Source of the DNA: Mycoplasma leachii PG50
GTDB lineage: Bacteria; Bacillota_I; Bacilli_A; Mycoplasmatales; Mycoplasmataceae
Assembly: GCF_000183365.1 (NCBI RefSeq)
Contig: NC_014751.1
Span: 682,001-746,000 of the forward strand
Length of the DNA stretch: 64,000 nt
Direction: 5' to 3'
The notes beneath the pieces were generated by a model. It saw only the letters and a program-made list of their open reading frames with translations. It had not been told where the DNA came from and ran no database searches. Shown piece after piece: positions 18,929 to 29,727 of the stretch (its first letter is position 1; each line of letters opens with the position of its first letter). The position numbers and the translations under genes are program-made.

Positions 18929-20899
18929 CTATTTATTTAAGTTCTCTAATATTTTATTTGTAATATTTTCTTTAGTAAATCCAAACTCTTTAATTACATT
19001 ATTAGCTGGAGCTGATTCACCAAAGCAATCAATTCCATAAACTAAACCATCATCACCAACATATTTATATCAAATCGCACTTGTTCCCATTTCAATTGCA
19101 ATTCTTTTTGTTTTTTTATCTATGATTTGATCTTGATATTTTTTATCTTGCTTATCAAATAAATTAGTTGAAACCATTGAAACTACTTTTGCTTTTAGGT
19201 TGTGTTTTAATAATTCTTCTTTTATATCAATTGCTAAACTAACTTCACTACCACTAGCTATTAAAGTAATAGTTGCATCAGCTTGATCACTAATTATATA
19301 AGCTCCATATTCAACTTTATTTAAAGCATCATCATGATTTAATTGTTTAACATTTTGTCTAGTTAAAACAATTGAAGTTGGAGTCTTATCAAGTTTTGTT
19401 AAAGCAATTTTATAACAAGCAACAGTCTCACTAAAATCTGCGGGTCTTAAAACAACATGATTTGGAATAGTTCTAAGCATTGCTAGTTGTTCAATTGGCT
19501 GATGAGTAGGTCCATCTTCACCAACTGCAATTGAATCATGAGTAAAAATATACAATTGTTGCAATTGCATAATAGAAGCTAATCTCATTGCTGGTTTTAA
19601 ATAATCAGCAAACACAAAAAATCCACTAGCAACTGGAATTAATCCTTTATGAGCTGCAATTCCATTATTAATTGCACCCATTCCAAATTCTCTAACTCCA
19701 TACATTATATTTCTACCAGTCTTATTAGAGCTAGTGAATTGATTATCAGCACCTTTAATTCTAGTTGAACTTGATAAATCAGCACTTCCACCAATTAACA
19801 TTTTTTCTTTATTTGCAATTTGTTCAAAAATTTTTCCTGAACTTAGTCTTGTTGCTTCATCACTACTTGGAACATTTTCTAATAAACTATTAAAATCAAA
19901 AGTAATTTTTTTATCAATTGCATTATCTAAGTACTGGTTTAATTCAGGATAATCTAAGCTATATTTAGCTTTTAATTCATTTCATTTTTCTTCTTTTAAT
20001 AAACCGTTTTTAGCATTAATTGATCAATGTTCATAAACACTATTTGGAATAATAAAATCATCATATTTTCAGTCAAAATAGTCTTTAACTTTAGTTATAT
20101 CATCATTTAAAGGTGCACCATGAACGTCTTTAGTTCCTTGTTTAGTTGAACCTAATCCAATAATAGTTTTAACTTCTATATATGTTGGTTTATCTGAAAC
20201 TTGAGCTTTTTTAATAGCATTATAAATAGAGTTTAAATCTTCTCCATCACTAACTTTAATTGTATTTCAATTACATGCTTTAAAACGTTTGTGCATATCT
20301 TCAATTTGTACATCAACCACATCTGAATCTAATTGCACATCATTTGAATCATGAATTAAAATTAATTTGTTTAATTTGTTTTTACCAGCAAATGAAATTA
20401 CTTCTTGACTAATTCCTTCTTGTAAATCACCATCACCACATAAAACATAAGTATAATGATCAATTAAATCAAAATTAGGTCTATTATAAACACTAGCTAA
20501 ATGAGCTTCAGCAACGGCCATTCCAACGGCCATTCCAACGCCTTGGCCAAGTGGCCCAGTGGTTACTTCAACTCCACTAGTTAAAGTTTTTTCAGGATGA
20601 CCTGGAGTCTTACTATCTCATTGTCTAAATTGTTTTAAGTCTTCAATAGATAAATCATATCCAGATAAATGTAAAGCTGAATATAATAAAGCACTACCAT
20701 GACCAGCAGATAAAATAAATCTATCTCTATTAAATCATTCTGGATTCTTAGGATTAAAATTCATAATTTTGTTAAATAAAACATAAACAATTCCAGCTGC
20801 TCCTAAAACAATTCCAGGATGACCAGACTTTGCTTTATTAATTGCACTTACACCTAATATACGCAATGCATTTAAATTATCATTTTTACTGTTTTTCAT
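18929..20899 (-). CDS. tkt: Transketolase
   Basis: A 656-residue enzyme of normal length. It moves two-carbon units between sugar phosphates, using thiamine diphosphate. Visible marks are [11 protein letters not shown] near residue 25, the active-site His in GHGSALLY, the thiamine motif GDGDLQEG with its metal-binding Asp, [11 protein letters not shown] and the GEDGPTHQP block. TGA codons read as Trp. RBS AAGGAG precedes the ATG. It is the hub linking the Rpe product (4.3 kb) with glycolytic intermediates. It begins a small operon with the YneF-like gene. Confidence 0.96.
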
Positions 20900-20939
20900 T
20901 TTTCTCCTTTTATTTAATAGAAATCATTTAATTTAATAT

Positions 20940-21101
20940 TTAAAATTTTTTATTTAAAACTATTTCTAAATATCTTTTTTTTAATAATTCAAATTCTTCG
21001 ATTTTATCTTCTGTTAGTAAACCTTTTGCTTTTAATAACGAATATTCTTTAATTTTTTTAATAATTTCTTCAAGTGATAAATCTTTAATGTTATTTGACA
21101 T
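20940..21101 (-). CDS. DUF896 (YnzC-like) small protein
   Basis: A 53-residue basic protein: MSNNIKDLSLEEIIKKIKEY followed by a LLKAKGLLTEDKIEEFELLKKRYLE segment. This two-helix hairpin matches DUF896/YnzC (UPF0291). Members are small cytoplasmic proteins, some controlled by the SOS response in firmicutes; function here is unknown. AGGAG stands just before the ATG. Confidence 0.85.
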   Translation of the reverse strand: MSNNIKDLSLEEIIKKIKEYSLLKAKGLLTEDKIEEFELLKKRYLEIVLNKKF

Positions 21102-21196
21102 TTTTTATCTCCTATTTATTATTTTATACTATTATAAACTGAGTTTTATAGATCGCTAATTAGCATTTTTTAATAATTGACATATTTAAAAATAAA

Positions 21197-21228
21197 AAAC
21201 ACTTTAACTTTTTTTAATTAAAGTGTTT
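21197..21228 (-). terminator. Terminator after the ECF S component gene
   Basis: AAACACTTTAA pairs with TTAAAGTGTTT, T-rich on the minus strand. Confidence 0.75.
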
Positions 21229-21237
21229 ATAGTAAAA

Positions 21238-21978
21238 CTAACTAGAAACTGGAGTAATAACAGTAGTTTTATTAGATTCTTGTAAAACTTTTTGATCTTT
21301 TTTAGATTTTTTTTCTTGTTTAATTAAAAATTCTAAACCTTCAAATCTTGTACATCATAAACTGTTTCAAGTATTTGGTACTCTTTTTAAAACTAAAATA
21401 GAAACTTCAAAAGTTGAAATGATTAAAACTGGTTCTATAGCAGCATCAATTGGAAAAACAATAAATTTCTTGATTAAAGTCACATAAACATATGAATTTT
21501 TACCAATAGCTAACATAGCAACTGGATGAGAAATAAATGTTAAAGTAAAGCTTGCAATAAACAGTAAAACAAAAACTGAAATCATAAATGATAATCTTGA
21601 TTTTTGTTTTCTAATAAAAACTAATGATCCTAACATTGCATAAATCATATATGCAGCCATAAATGAAAAATGAATAAATATATTAGGATTAATCATCCCA
21701 GCTGTATAACTTAAAGCTCCAACTAAAGCCCCACCCATAGGACCAAACAACATACCAGATAAAAATAAAACAAAATTACCAAACATTAATCGCGCACCAA
21801 ATACACCACTATAACCAATAATATTTGTTAGTAAAACAATTAATGCTACTTGCATTGCCATCATTGTTAATTTAATAGTTGTAATAGTTTTTAAAAATTT
21901 AGGATCCATTACATAAGCTATTACAAATAAAAAAATAATTACACAAATAGCAACACCATTTGTTAAAAAGAACAACAT
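21238..21978 (-). CDS. ECF transporter substrate-binding (S) component
   Basis: A 246-residue membrane protein with six hydrophobic segments. The sequence VFGARLMFGNFVLFLSGMLF followed by GPMGGALVGALSYTAGMI is typical of energy-coupling factor S components of the folate/riboflavin group. It captures a vitamin and works with a shared EcfA/EcfT module encoded elsewhere. The last 55 residues are a hydrophilic Lys-rich tail, unusual for the family. Substrate cannot be told. It has its own terminator. Confidence 0.8.
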
Positions 21979-22077
21979 CTTAGCCTCTCTTTTTTAATTT
22001 AAATTATTTTTACATTAATTATTGTATCAAGTATCAGATTATTAAGTATATATAAATTATTTTTTTAAAGCACTACT

Positions 22078-23349
22078 TTAAGCGTTAATCTTTTTTAAAT
22101 ATTGTTTTATTAGTTTAATTGCTCTTTTTGAATATTTTTTTTTACTATTATCAGATAATTCAAAACCATTAATCATATCAACTAAAGCTCAATTAATTCT
22201 CATTGGACTAAAATCAGAATCAGTTTTTAATAAGTAATTATAAAGTGAACCTATTGTTGAATTTTTATTAGGTAAAATCATTTTTTTATTATTTAAATAT
22301 CTATCTAAATTAATTGCTGTAATTAATCCAGAACAAACTGATTCAACATATCCATCAACTCCAATAATTTGACCTGCAAAAAAAATATTTTTATGTGTTT
22401 TTAATTGCACACCTAAATTTAATAATTTTTTAGTGTTAATGTAATTATTTTTATGCATAACACCATATCTCATAATTTTTAAATTTTCTAATCCAGGAAT
22501 TAAGCTAAAAACTTTTAATTGTTCATTTCACATTAAATTAGTTTGAAAATTAACTATTGTATATAAATTATCAATAACACTATCTTTTTTTAATGTAATA
22601 GTAATATAAGTGCTATTATTTTTTGGTTTAAAATGATTAATAAATTCTTGTTTGTTTTTAGCTAAACTTTCAACACTAAAATAATTGTTTTTTTCTAGTA
22701 ATTTAATTTCATTTTTTAATGGTGAAATAAAAATTTTTGCACTAATTAAAGCATTGTAAAATTTTTCAAATTGTTCTTTATTTAAATCACAATATAAATA
22801 GTTCAAATTATTATCTAAACTATAACAAGTATCCATATTTATTGATTGTTTTAAAATAGTTGGTTCTACAGTATCAAATAATTTTAAATTCTTTTTATTA
22901 ATTAATTTTTTTAAATTAGTTAAAAAGTTTGGTGTTGAAATAGGACCAATTGCTATAATTGTTGGAATATTGAAATTAATATTTAAATATTCTTGTTCTA
23001 TAATTTTTAAATTATTAAAAGTTTTTAAATAATTAGTAATATAATTTCCAAATTCAATTCTATTTACAATTAGTTCATTACTTTTATTTAAACTAGTGTG
23101 TTTTGTAGCTTTTATAATTAGTGAATCTAAAAGTTCTAATTCTTTTTTTAAAGTACCAACACTAGTTTTTAAATCAGTTGATCTAAACGAATCTGAATAA
23201 GCTAACTCAGAAAAAAAGTCATAATGTTGAATCGGATTTTTTTTAATAGTTTTAATTTCATACATTTCAACAAAATAGCCTTTTTTTAATAAATAATAAG
23301 CAGCTTCACACCCTGATAGACCTGCCCCAATAATTCTTATTGTTTTCAT
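22078..23349 (-). CDS. trmFO: tRNA uridine-54 methyltransferase, folate/FAD dependent
   Basis: A 423-residue flavoprotein. The dinucleotide motif GAGLSGCEAAYYL is at the N-terminus; later come SDSFRSTDLKTSVGTLKKEL and the C-terminal GQIIGVDGYVESVCSGLI. It makes ribothymidine in the T loop of tRNA using methylene-tetrahydrofolate and FADH2. Length is normal. I took ATG 23349; an ATG three codons earlier is possible. It is divergent from rmuC. Confidence 0.92.
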
Positions 23350-23636
23350 ACTTACCATCTTAACTATTTATAATCATAAAAAAAATAATTGACTAAGAAA
23401 ATAAAAATTCAACTAGTTTTAAAAAAGATAATATAAATATCATATTAGTAATAAAAAGGTGATTTTTATTATGGTTAACTAATTCATTTTTTATATTTAC
23501 TATTTACTATACAAAAAGTTTATTTAAATGCTAGTTTTCTGATATAAAACCTAAAAAACATAAACTAAAACTTTTAATAGAGTGCTTTTTTATATAATTT
23601 AGTTAATAAAACAATAGTATATAAAGAAAGGATTGT

Positions 23637-24713
23637 ATGAATTTAACTATTATTCTAATAATTTTAGTAGTAATATTAACTATTATTTCAACTAGTATTT
23701 TATTCTATTTAATTAAAAATAAAAATAGTGATTCTAAAATTGATCTAACTAGTTTAAAAGATAAACTTGAAACTAATAAAGAATTAATTAATGAAAAAAT
23801 AGAAAAAGATACTGAAATTACTAAAACTAATCTAATTAATTTAAAAGAAACAGTTAATAAACAAAAAGAAGATCTAACAAAATCATTAGATAAACTAGAA
23901 GACAATATTAAAAAATTTAATGAAATTACTAATAATATAAACACAATTGATAAAAAAGTAGATAAATCAGTTAAAAACATTAATGAATTATCTTTAATTT
24001 TTAAAAATAGTAAAACTAGAGGCAATTTAGGTGAGTTTACTTTAGAATGGATTTTGACTAATGTTTTAGGTGAAAAAACAGATAATGGAATTTGACAAAC
24101 TCAATACAGATATAAAACTTCTAGTGTAATAGTTGATGCTATTATTAAAACACAAATTAATGATAAAAAGATTGCAATTGATTCTAAGTTTCCTTTAACA
24201 AAAGCAAATGTATTAATTTCAGAAAGTAATGATAGTTATTTATATAAACAAGCTGAAGGTGATTTTAAACAAACAATTAAAAATATGATTAAAGAATTAA
24301 AAAATAAATATATTTCTAATTCTGAAAATGTTTCTAGTGTAATTATGTTTATACCTTCTGAAGCTATATTTGAACTAATTTGATCTAAATTTACTGATAT
24401 CTTTAGTGAAGCTATTAAAAATAAAATTTGAATTTGTTCACCAACTACTTTACCAGCTGTTTTGTATTCTCAACAAATTAGTATTAAAGAATATAAGATT
24501 AGTAAAAATATTAATGAAATTCAAAAACTAATTAAAACAATAACTGATGATGTTAAAAGACTATTAGATAGAAATGAAAAAATGTCTAAGATTTATGAAA
24601 AGTATAAAACAGAAACAGAAGAAGTTTTTAAAGAATTTCAAACTTCAGCAAATAAAATTGATAAAAATTATTCTAAATTAGAATCAATAAATATTAATGA
24701 TAATCAAGAATAG
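23637..24713 (+). CDS. rmuC: RmuC-like DNA recombination protein
   Basis: A 358-residue protein: one N-terminal membrane helix (3-25), a long coiled coil (about 35-120), then the RmuC core with TRGNLGEFTLEWIL, IAIDSKFPLTKAN and VIMFIPSEAIFE. The core is a restriction-endonuclease-like fold thought to limit inversions and other rearrangements at repeats. That is of interest in a window so full of repeats. RBS AAAGGATTG lies just before the ATG. It stands alone on the plus strand. Confidence 0.9.
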
Positions 24714-24734
24714 TTTTAATAATTTAGTATCAAC

Positions 24735-24759
24735 TTTCTCAAAAACCTATGGCAGTGTC
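24735..24759. repeat. Solo copy of the 25-base IS-end-like sequence
   Basis: Perfect reverse complement of 1081-1105, isolated between rmuC and the ABC-3C cassette. No transposase remains nearby. Confidence 0.6.
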
Positions 24760-24827
24760 TTTTACTATAAAAAAACATCGTGACTTGATATAAACATTAT
24801 GTATTTTTTACCTGCTTAAATACACAA

Positions 24828-24852
24828 AAAATCTACTTTAAAAGTAGATTTT
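24828..24852. terminator. Terminator of the ABC-3C cassette
   Basis: AAAATCTACTTT pairs with AAAGTAGATTTT. It lies just past the ABC ATPase stop and may also serve rmuC from the other side. Confidence 0.75.
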
Positions 24853-24853
24853 A

Positions 24854-26566
24854 TTAAAACTTAAATAATTTATCTTTTTGAGATAATTCTAAAACTACAT
24901 TAGAATTTTTTCAAACTTTATCTGGAATTTTATCTTTTAAAATTGAAATAATCAATTGAGCATTACTATTTAATAAATAGTTACTAATACTAATTAATTG
25001 ATTATCTGACATTAATTCTTTTTTGTCATTTAATAAAAAGTGTAAGCAATTAATGTTAAAATGATCAGCAAATTGTATATAAGCTAAATCATAACAAATA
25101 ATTTCACCTTGTTTTTTACCAGAACTATGATTTAGTACTGATAAATTAAACTTATAATAAGGTTTACTTTTTTCATTTTCTATTGAATATGTTAAAAAAT
25201 ATCTTTCATTATATAAGGTATCTGATAGTCTTTGAAAATATTTATTAAAAGTATTAAGTCTTTCATCTAATTTATTTTTAAATTCTTTTGAATACAAATC
25301 ATTACTTAATAAACTAATTTTTTGTTTTAATTTGAAAATTATTTCTTCAGAATCATTGATTTGACTTAATTTAGTTTCATACTCACCTTTTTCATAATGT
25401 TTACGATTTAGCTGAGTAATAATTTTATCTAATTCTTTAAAAGTATCATCTTTTGAAAGTCTAATACTTAGATCTTTTTCAACTTTTAATAATTCATTTA
25501 ATTGATTTTGTAAACTTGACATTTGTTTAAAAATTTCAGGAAGTTCTTTGCTAGCAAAAGCGATTTTTTCATCTAACATTTTGTTGTGAAAATTAACTAG
25601 TTGATCAAAAGTTTTATGTAATTTTGGAATAAATAAATTAGTTTGGTTATAAATTAGTTCTAATTGTTTTGTATCAACTGAACTTCTATTTGAATTCATT
25701 CTATTTATAAAATCATTAATGCTATTTTTTCTTATTTCTAATAAACCAATTTTATTTGAAAGCATAGAAATATTATGTTTAATTTCATTAAAAACATCTA
25801 GATTTATTTGAAAATCTTCATCAATATTTAATGTTTCTTTTTTCTTATTTAATTCATTAATCTCATTATCAATAATTTTTAAAGTATCAACATATATTTG
25901 TTTATCTGAATTAGATGATAAAAGCTTTTTTAAATGATCTTGTTCAAATTTTAATTGGTTTTGAAAATCTAATAATTCTTTAGAATTTGAAAAACTAAAG
26001 CCCAGTAAAAACAAGTGTAAAATTTCATATTGAGCATCTTTTGTAGTTGAATGAAGTGTTTTTAAAGTACTATTAATACTTTGATCTTTATATCTTAAAT
26101 TATGAGAAATAATTTCTCTAAATGAAGGTTTTTCTGATTGATGGTTTGGAAAAATTACATCTAATAATTCTTTTGCTAGCTCATCTTTACTAGCAAAATC
26201 TTTATCATTTAATCTAATTATTCTTTCTTTTTTATTTAAAAAGTTTCTTTGTATTGTGATTTTATTTGAAAATGGATTATCTAGATTTTCTACTAATTCT
26301 AAAGTAATTAAAACTTTGTTATCAATTAAAAAATCTTTAACTATATCATTTGTAGTTTTTGATTCAATACCTTTATAAATATCATCAGCATTACCTGCTA
26401 AACAAAAACTAATTAGTTTTAAAACTGTAGTTTTTCCAACATTATTACCAGTTTGAGTAAGATCATTCATAGGAGTATTATCAACAATTAAATTTAATCC
26501 TTTTTTAAATTCTAAATCTCTTATAACTTGATTAGGTGTTGAAATTTTTAACCTTTTTATAAACAT
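24854..26566 (-). CDS. ABC-3C system ATPase (DUF2326-like)
   Basis: A 570-residue SMC-like ATPase. The N-terminus begins MFIKRLKISTPNQVIRDLEF, with Walker A GNNVGKTT at 40-47. A long coiled-coil centre (about 180-470) follows, and a C-terminal head with GEIICYDLAYIQFADHFNI and LHFLLNDKKELMSDNQL that looks like the DUF2326 Walker B region. DUF2326 ATPases belong to ABC-three-component conflict systems, where they are thought to sense nucleic acid and license the effector. Its start overlaps the middle gene by 10 bases. No transmembrane segment, so not a transporter. Confidence 0.8.
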
Positions 26567-26784
26567 AAAAGAACTACTCCTTGATCATTTATATCAATTT
26601 TATTAGTTAAATATAATCAATCTAAAGATAATAAAAATATGTTAAATGGCATATTTTCTAATGTTTTAATACTTGCATATAAGTCAATCATATCTAAATT
26701 ACTTTTTTGACATAAAGTTTTTAAAATTAGAGATGCATTATAATAAACACTTAATTTCGGTTGAATATTATCTGGTAATAACAT
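26557..26784 (-). CDS. ABC-3C middle component (MC6-like)
   Basis: A 75-residue protein reading MLLPDNIQPKLSVYYNASLI, then a helical stretch and LLSLDWLYLTNKIDINDQGV. The small size, the Gln-Pro start, the DWLYL motif and the position between a SMEK-like gene and a DUF2326 ATPase fit middle component type 6 of ABC-3C systems. The type name is from memory of the family, not from a search. Its ATG is two bases beyond the stop of the upstream gene and its end overlaps the ATPase start. The three are thus one translationally coupled unit. Confidence 0.7.
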
Positions 26785-26786
26785 AA

Positions 26787-27749
26787 TTAAATGATCTCCA
26801 CTTCTTTAAATATTTCACATCTCATAAAAGCATCTACTAGTATTATATCAATGTATAATAATAAACTTTCAATTTCTAAAACTTTTAAATTTATGCTATT
26901 TTCTACAAAAGATTTTATTTTATTTTTACATTTATTATAGATTTCATCAGAACTATATTTATTTAAACTTGCTAATTCATTATACACTTGTCTAATAATT
27001 TGTAAAACTGCAAAGCTTCTATTATTAGCTTGTTCATCAAATTGATAATAGATATCATAAACAATTGAACTAAAAAAACAATGATCTTCTATTATGTATT
27101 TTGTCTTAATTAAATTATTAAAATTTATTTTATCTTGTATTTTAAAAGGTTTAACTTTAGGAATTCTAGCTTTAGTTTCAGCTAAGTTAATTTCAGATAG
27201 TTTGTTAATAATTTCAGCAAGTATTGAAACACTAATATTTTTTTGTTTTAAATTACTAACTATTTCTTTGTCTAAAAGATTTGATAATTGTTCTAACTTA
27301 TCAACATCTAAAAATTGAACTTTATCAAAAAGAATATTAAAGTCAATTAAATCATTTTTTAAATCAAAATTTAAATTATAAGGATTTTTAATATTAGACC
27401 AATTATTATTAGTGCTTATAATAAGTGATAAAAACTTGAAATTGTAACCTAGATAATCTTTATAAATTTGTTTATTTAAAGAATCTTCTAATTTAGTTTT
27501 TGTAAAAGTGGTTGAAACTTGGATTAAAATTTTATTTTTAGTATCAATTAAATCAAAACCTGAAATATTAGATTTGATTGTATTTGCATTTATTAAAGAT
27601 CAACCATAAATAATGTTAAGTATATCTTTTAAAATATTTTCTGAAATTTTATTAGTATCAAAAAGTTTAGCAGTATTAAAAGCTTTTATTTCATCTTGTA
27701 ATTTAGCTAATTTATTAATTATGTTATTAATATAAATTTTTGATTGCAT
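26787..27749 (-). CDS. ABC-3C effector-like protein with SMEK-like N-terminal domain
   Basis: A 320-residue protein. Residues 30-125 contain ENILKDILNIIYGWSLIN, then GFDLIDTKNKILIQVS (64-79) and KFLSLIIST. This looks like the SMEK domain, with a nuclease-like D...xQV pattern reminiscent of restriction-endonuclease folds (Gln in place of Glu). The C-terminal 100 residues (YIIEDHCFFSSIVYDIYYQF onward) are helical and may be the ABC-3C C-terminal domain that links to the ATPase. Role inferred: effector that harms nucleic acid when the ATPase senses infection. A partial copy of its N-terminus lies at 32.5-33.0 kb. Confidence 0.7.
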
Positions 27750-27835
27750 CTAGCAACTCCTATTAAAAGTTAAGCTATTAGTTTAGTTTAAAACTAATGC
27801 TTTCTTCTTAATTATTTTAATAAAATAAAAAATAA

Positions 27836-27880
27836 AAAATAGGCTTGAGATTAGAAATAGGCTATTTTTAGAAATTATCA
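27836..27880 (-). terminator. Hairpin between aldolase and ABC-3C genes
   Basis: AAAAATAG and CTATTTTT pair with a long loop. It is a weak but well-placed terminator for the aldolase. Confidence 0.45.
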
Positions 27881-27938
27881 AAATATTTTCTTATACACAA
27901 ACTTAATACAATCAGCAAGATAGTAATTCTTTTTTTAA

Positions 27939-28784
27939 TTAAGCTTTATTAATTGAACCTAGAACTTCTAGTTTTTGTTTAATTACTTTTTTCATTTGAT
28001 CAATTGCAAAACGACCAAATTTTCTAGCATCGTAACTAGTTGGATTTTCTTTAAATCATTGTTTTAAACTATTTGCATAAACTAGTTTTAAATCAGTTCC
28101 AATATTTATTTTACAAATACCAGAATTAATTGCTTTTTTTAAATCAGTATCACTAAGTCCACTTGAACCATGTAATACTAAAGGAGTATTTATTGAATCT
28201 CTAATTTCTTTAATACGATCAAAGTTTAAATTAGGTGCAGTTTTAAAAATTCCATGACTTGTTCCAACTGCTATAGCTAAAGCATCAATTTGAGTTAAAT
28301 TAACAAATTTAATAGCTTCATCAACACTAGTATATTTATTTTTATTTGAATCTGTATCATCTTCTTTACCACCAACATGACCAATTTCAGATTCAACTTC
28401 TACATTTTTTGATTTTGCATAGTTAACTATTTCTAAGGTCTTATTTACATTAGTATTAAAATCATCTAATGAAGCATCTAACATTACTGATGAAAACCCA
28501 TTATCACAAGCTCACTTAATTAGATTAAGATCATAACCATGATCTCAATGTAAAACTATAGGAACTTTAGTATTACTAATAATTGCATTAGCACTAGCTA
28601 TGACTATTTCTTTTCCTATATATTTAGCAGCAGATTCTGTTATCATTGCAATTATTGGCGAATTTGATTCTTCAGCAGCTTCAACTATTGCTTTTAACAT
28701 TTCAAGATTATCAAAATTAAAAGCACCAATTGCATAATGATTTTGTCTAGCTTTTAATAATTGATCTTTTAAACTAGCTTTCAT
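27939..28784 (-). CDS. Class II fructose-bisphosphate aldolase family
   Basis: A 281-residue enzyme. Zinc-ligand regions are visible: VLHWDHG, ESEIGHVGG and LVLHGSSG; the substrate loop NIGTDLK is present. It cleaves a ketose (bis)phosphate to dihydroxyacetone phosphate and an aldehyde phosphate. It is divergent from a DeoR regulator, PTS IIBC and PfkB kinase, so it may serve that sugar (fructose or tagatose type) or be the glycolytic aldolase. Sequence alone does not separate fba from gatY/lacD-like use. Confidence 0.85.
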
Positions 28785-28984
28785 AAAAATCCTTTAAAAA
28801 TATTTAATAATAAAAGATAAAATTTGTCTTACTAAAATAATCTTTTTATTTGAATAAAGTAAAGATATAACAAAAAACGACAACTTATATCTATTAAAAT
28901 TTTACAATAGATTTAAAATTATTTTAAACTTTTTTAAAGTTTTTTAAAAATAAATTGTAAAATAAGGTTAAGGAGCAAGATACG

Positions 28985-29719
28985 ATGTTAAAAGATCAAA
29001 GAAGACAAAAAATTCTTGAAATAGTAAATGAAAAAGATTTTGTTACTAATAAACAGTTAGCAAAATTATTGTCTTCTACTATTCAAACTATTATTAGCGA
29101 TATTTCTGAACTAGATAAAGAAAAAAAACTTTACAAAGTTTATGGTGGAGCAAAATCTGCAAATTCACTAGCAAAGCGTTATGAGTTATTTGATGAAGAA
29201 AAACAACATATAAATATAGATATAAAAGATCTTATTGCACAAAAAGCTAGTGAATATGTTAGTAATGGTGATCTGATCTTTTTAGATACTGGAACAACAA
29301 CAAAGCAAATGATCAAATACTTAATTAATAAAAAAATAATTGTTGTTACTAATGGATATTCAATAGCTTTAGAGTTAGTTGAACAAGACATAGAAGTAAT
29401 TTTATTAGGTGGATCAATTAACCCATCTACACATTCAACAATTGGTGAACTTGCTCTGAAAAATTTAGATAATTTTTATTTTGATAAGGTTTTTATAGGA
29501 ATGAATAATTTATCATCACAACATTTTTACACAACAAATATTAAAGAAGCATTAATAAAAGAAAAAGCTATTAAAAATTCTGATAAATCTTTTATATTAA
29601 TGGATTCTTCTAAATTTGGTTCTAAAAATGTAATTAAAGTAGATGTTTTAAAAGAAACTATTTTAATAAGTGATAAAGATACAGATGAATATAAAGGACT
29701 AATTATAAACCTTGAATAA
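28985..29719 (+). CDS. DeoR-family transcription regulator
   Basis: A 244-residue regulator. The N-terminal winged helix reads RRQKILEIVNEKDFVTNKQL with a recognition helix near TIQTIISDISELDK. The C-terminal sugar-phosphate sensing domain has LDTGTTTKQMI and LLGGSINPSTHSTIG. It is probably a repressor of the downstream PTS and kinase genes, lifted by a sugar phosphate. It lies eight bases before the PTS gene, in one operon. The 200-base gap to the divergent aldolase gene is the likely operator region. Confidence 0.9.
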   Translation: MLKDQRRQKILEIVNEKDFVTNKQLAKLLSSTIQTIISDISELDKEKKLYKVYGGAKSANSLAKRYELFDEEKQHINIDIKDLIAQKASEYVSNGDLIFLDTGTTTKQMIKYLINKKIIVVTNGYSIALELVEQDIEVILLGGSINPSTHSTIGELALKNLDNFYFDKVFIGMNNLSSQHFYTTNIKEALIKEKAIKNSDKSFILMDSSKFGSKNVIKVDVLKETILISDKDTDEYKGLIINLE

Positions 29720-29727
29720 GGATCCAT

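Noticed and set aside
23350..23636. Small gene between trmFO and rmuC (short frame from ATG 23471)
   Set aside because: The frame meets stops quickly and has no ribosome site. The gap is better seen as a divergent promoter region.
24854..26566. RecN/SbcC-type repair ATPase
   Set aside because: The coiled coil fits, but the small coupled middle gene and the SMEK-like gene beside it point to the ABC-3C class.
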